Source of the DNA: Closterium sp. Naga37s-1
Taxonomy: Eukaryota > Streptophyta > Zygnematophyceae > Desmidiales > Closteriaceae
Reading direction: 5' to 3'
NCBI GenBank assembly: GCA_947471745.1
Contig: CANJKZ010000068.1
Span: 958,501-1,022,500 of the forward strand
Length of the DNA stretch: 64,000 bases
Below the pieces are notes generated by a model, which did not search any database, was not told where the DNA came from, and saw only the letters and a list, made by a program, of their open reading frames with translations. Numbering within the stretch: the first letter of the stretch is position 1; the number at the start of each line of letters is the position of its first letter. Positions 63,301 through 64,000 of the stretch are shown piece after piece. Position numbers and translations under genes: made by a program.

Positions 63301-64000
63301 TTACGAGTATTCGGATGCATGGTACAGTACCGACCCCCAGCAGCACGAGCGGGCCGATTTTCTCAACGAGCACAGTGGGGACTACACCTGGGAATCGAAA
63401 AGAACTACAACGCGTGGAAAATCTTCGACGTCCACTCCAAGGAAACAGTAGCAGCACGTGATGTAATTTTCTACGAACGACTCACGCTCCAGACATACCT
63501 TGCCAACCTGCAAGAAGACCAGGATCCCACAGGTGGTTTTCGCGGTGACCGAGCCTTCGCCTCAGCAACGGACGAAGCTGACTGGGACGAGCAGAATGTG
63601 GACAACGCATCAGAAGAAGCCAGACCTCTTCCGTTCTGCTCCGTGGACGTTCCCATGGACGAAGATAACCCTCGCGAAAGTGCCAACGCCGAAACCTTCT
63701 ACTATTTCGCCGACAACGGTTACGTAACACCTGCGACAGTCAACACCAACGAAGCAGAACGAGTAGGACCCAACTTCATACCTGATCCAGAAGCGGGAGA
63801 TGAAGCAGCTTATCCCGAGGACGCAAATCTTCCCCGCTACTCACAGAGTGGACTGCAAATTCTCGGACTCGTCACCGCAGTCCACGGCACCGCCATTCCT
63901 AAAGAGCCTGCGACGGTTCAACAGGCTCTGGGGGGGGAGCATAAAGAAAAATGGCGCGAAGCCATGGACAAGGAGCTGAAGGCACTGGAGGAACGCAACA
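60310..64000 (+). CDS. copia4 Gag-Pol polyprotein, partial (3' end beyond window)
   Basis: Likely start is the ATG at 60310 (MATQKERSNSNGSQ). One TAG at 60535-60537 interrupts; from 60538 the same frame has no stop to 64000 (1154 codons). A restart at the ATG at 60571 is possible. Gag contains a Ty1/copia gag core (FDGKDFFTWSFEFELMM, YISRCRELRDKLLR, GGLGPQWRATKA) and a CCHC knuckle CHICKTSGHPRTHC (61422-61463). Protease reads LDSCCGQHM (Asp at 61780), with Cys where DSG is usual. A TSAAAET repeat follows. Integrase has WHARMGHPS, CLTCPEG, VYSDILYN, QSDGGGEY and QQGVAERMNR with exact 35-residue spacing between the last Asp and Glu. The final residues (KWREAMDKELKAL) begin the RT region. Apart from one TAG it looks intact. 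Confidence 0.9.
62284..62388 (+). repeat. 21-bp in-frame repeat in copia4, five units
   Basis: ACATCGGCAGCAGCAGAGACA repeated five times encodes TSAAAET between protease and integrase; in-frame, so tolerated. Confidence 0.95.

Larger units (their letters stand above)
60217..64000 (+). mobile_element. copia4: Ty1/copia element, truncated by window end
   Basis: A primer-binding site TGGTATGAGAGC (60255-60266) is followed by a polyprotein open to the window edge with gag, CCHC, protease, integrase and the first residues of the RT region. The 5' LTR is not resolvable: only about 38 bp (60217-60254, including the small hairpin GGGTTTTTCAACCC) separate the transposase fragment from the primer-binding site, so the LTR is extremely short, truncated, or overlaps what I assign to the transposase. 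Not closely related to copia1-3. Confidence 0.85.

Overview
This 64 kb window is eukaryotic and has the character of a repeat-rich green-lineage (streptophyte) genome. GT-AG introns, a polyadenylated LINE, chromodomain-type Ty3/gypsy elements, Ty1/copia elements primed by initiator tRNA-Met, and plant telobox motifs in the LTRs all point that way. The GC-rich copia proteins with long Gly, Gln and GGAEP-type linkers resemble what I associate with desmid or charophyte algae such as Closterium, but that placement is inference. There is no prokaryotic gene organisation. Only two small host gene families can be supported; most of the window is transposable elements and tandem repeats.

Layout. Positions 1-2119 hold a tandem-repeat array and the first exon of a secreted thioredoxin-fold protein (minus strand). 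At 2130-9704 lies a complete but mutated LINE with a target-site duplication (TSD), carrying a 1.17 kb LTR element of TRIM type (4210-5379). Gene 1 of a secreted, probably GPI-anchored repeat protein is at 10588-11326. Positions 12050-16410 are almost entirely tandem repeats, including a 23-bp GC-rich satellite. A dead copia element (copia1, 16416-23636, minus) ends 258 bp upstream of the frameshifted paralogue of the repeat-protein gene (23895-24610). Positions 24.7-30.3 kb hold minisatellites, a 125-bp satellite made of splice-acceptor plus mini-exon units, and CA and CAG microsatellites. Positions 30.3-32.5 kb are a second, pseudogenised copy of the window's left end, interrupted by a Harbinger-like MITE (31837-32446) and a gypsy element (gypsy1, 32548-37805, minus).

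The right third is a nested stack. Gypsy2 (37949-59767, plus) contains a TRIM-like element (41382-50473), which contains an apparently intact copia (copia2, 42011-49605: identical LTRs and one 1979-codon ORF). Gypsy2 also contains a dead copia (copia3, 52190-59388), which itself carries a solo LTR (52555-52693). Every level has a short TSD, so insertion order can be read directly. At the right edge are a HARBI1 transposase fragment and copia4, open to the end of the window.

How the parts relate. The autonomous copias and the non-autonomous TRIM elements share an LTR core, a hairpin at the polypurine tract and, in four of five, a conserved box in the 3' untranslated region. This suggests the small elements are mobilised in trans by copia2-like relatives. 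Premature stops in the decayed elements are overwhelmingly TAG, mostly at CAG or CTGG sites, which looks like deamination of methylated CHG cytosines.
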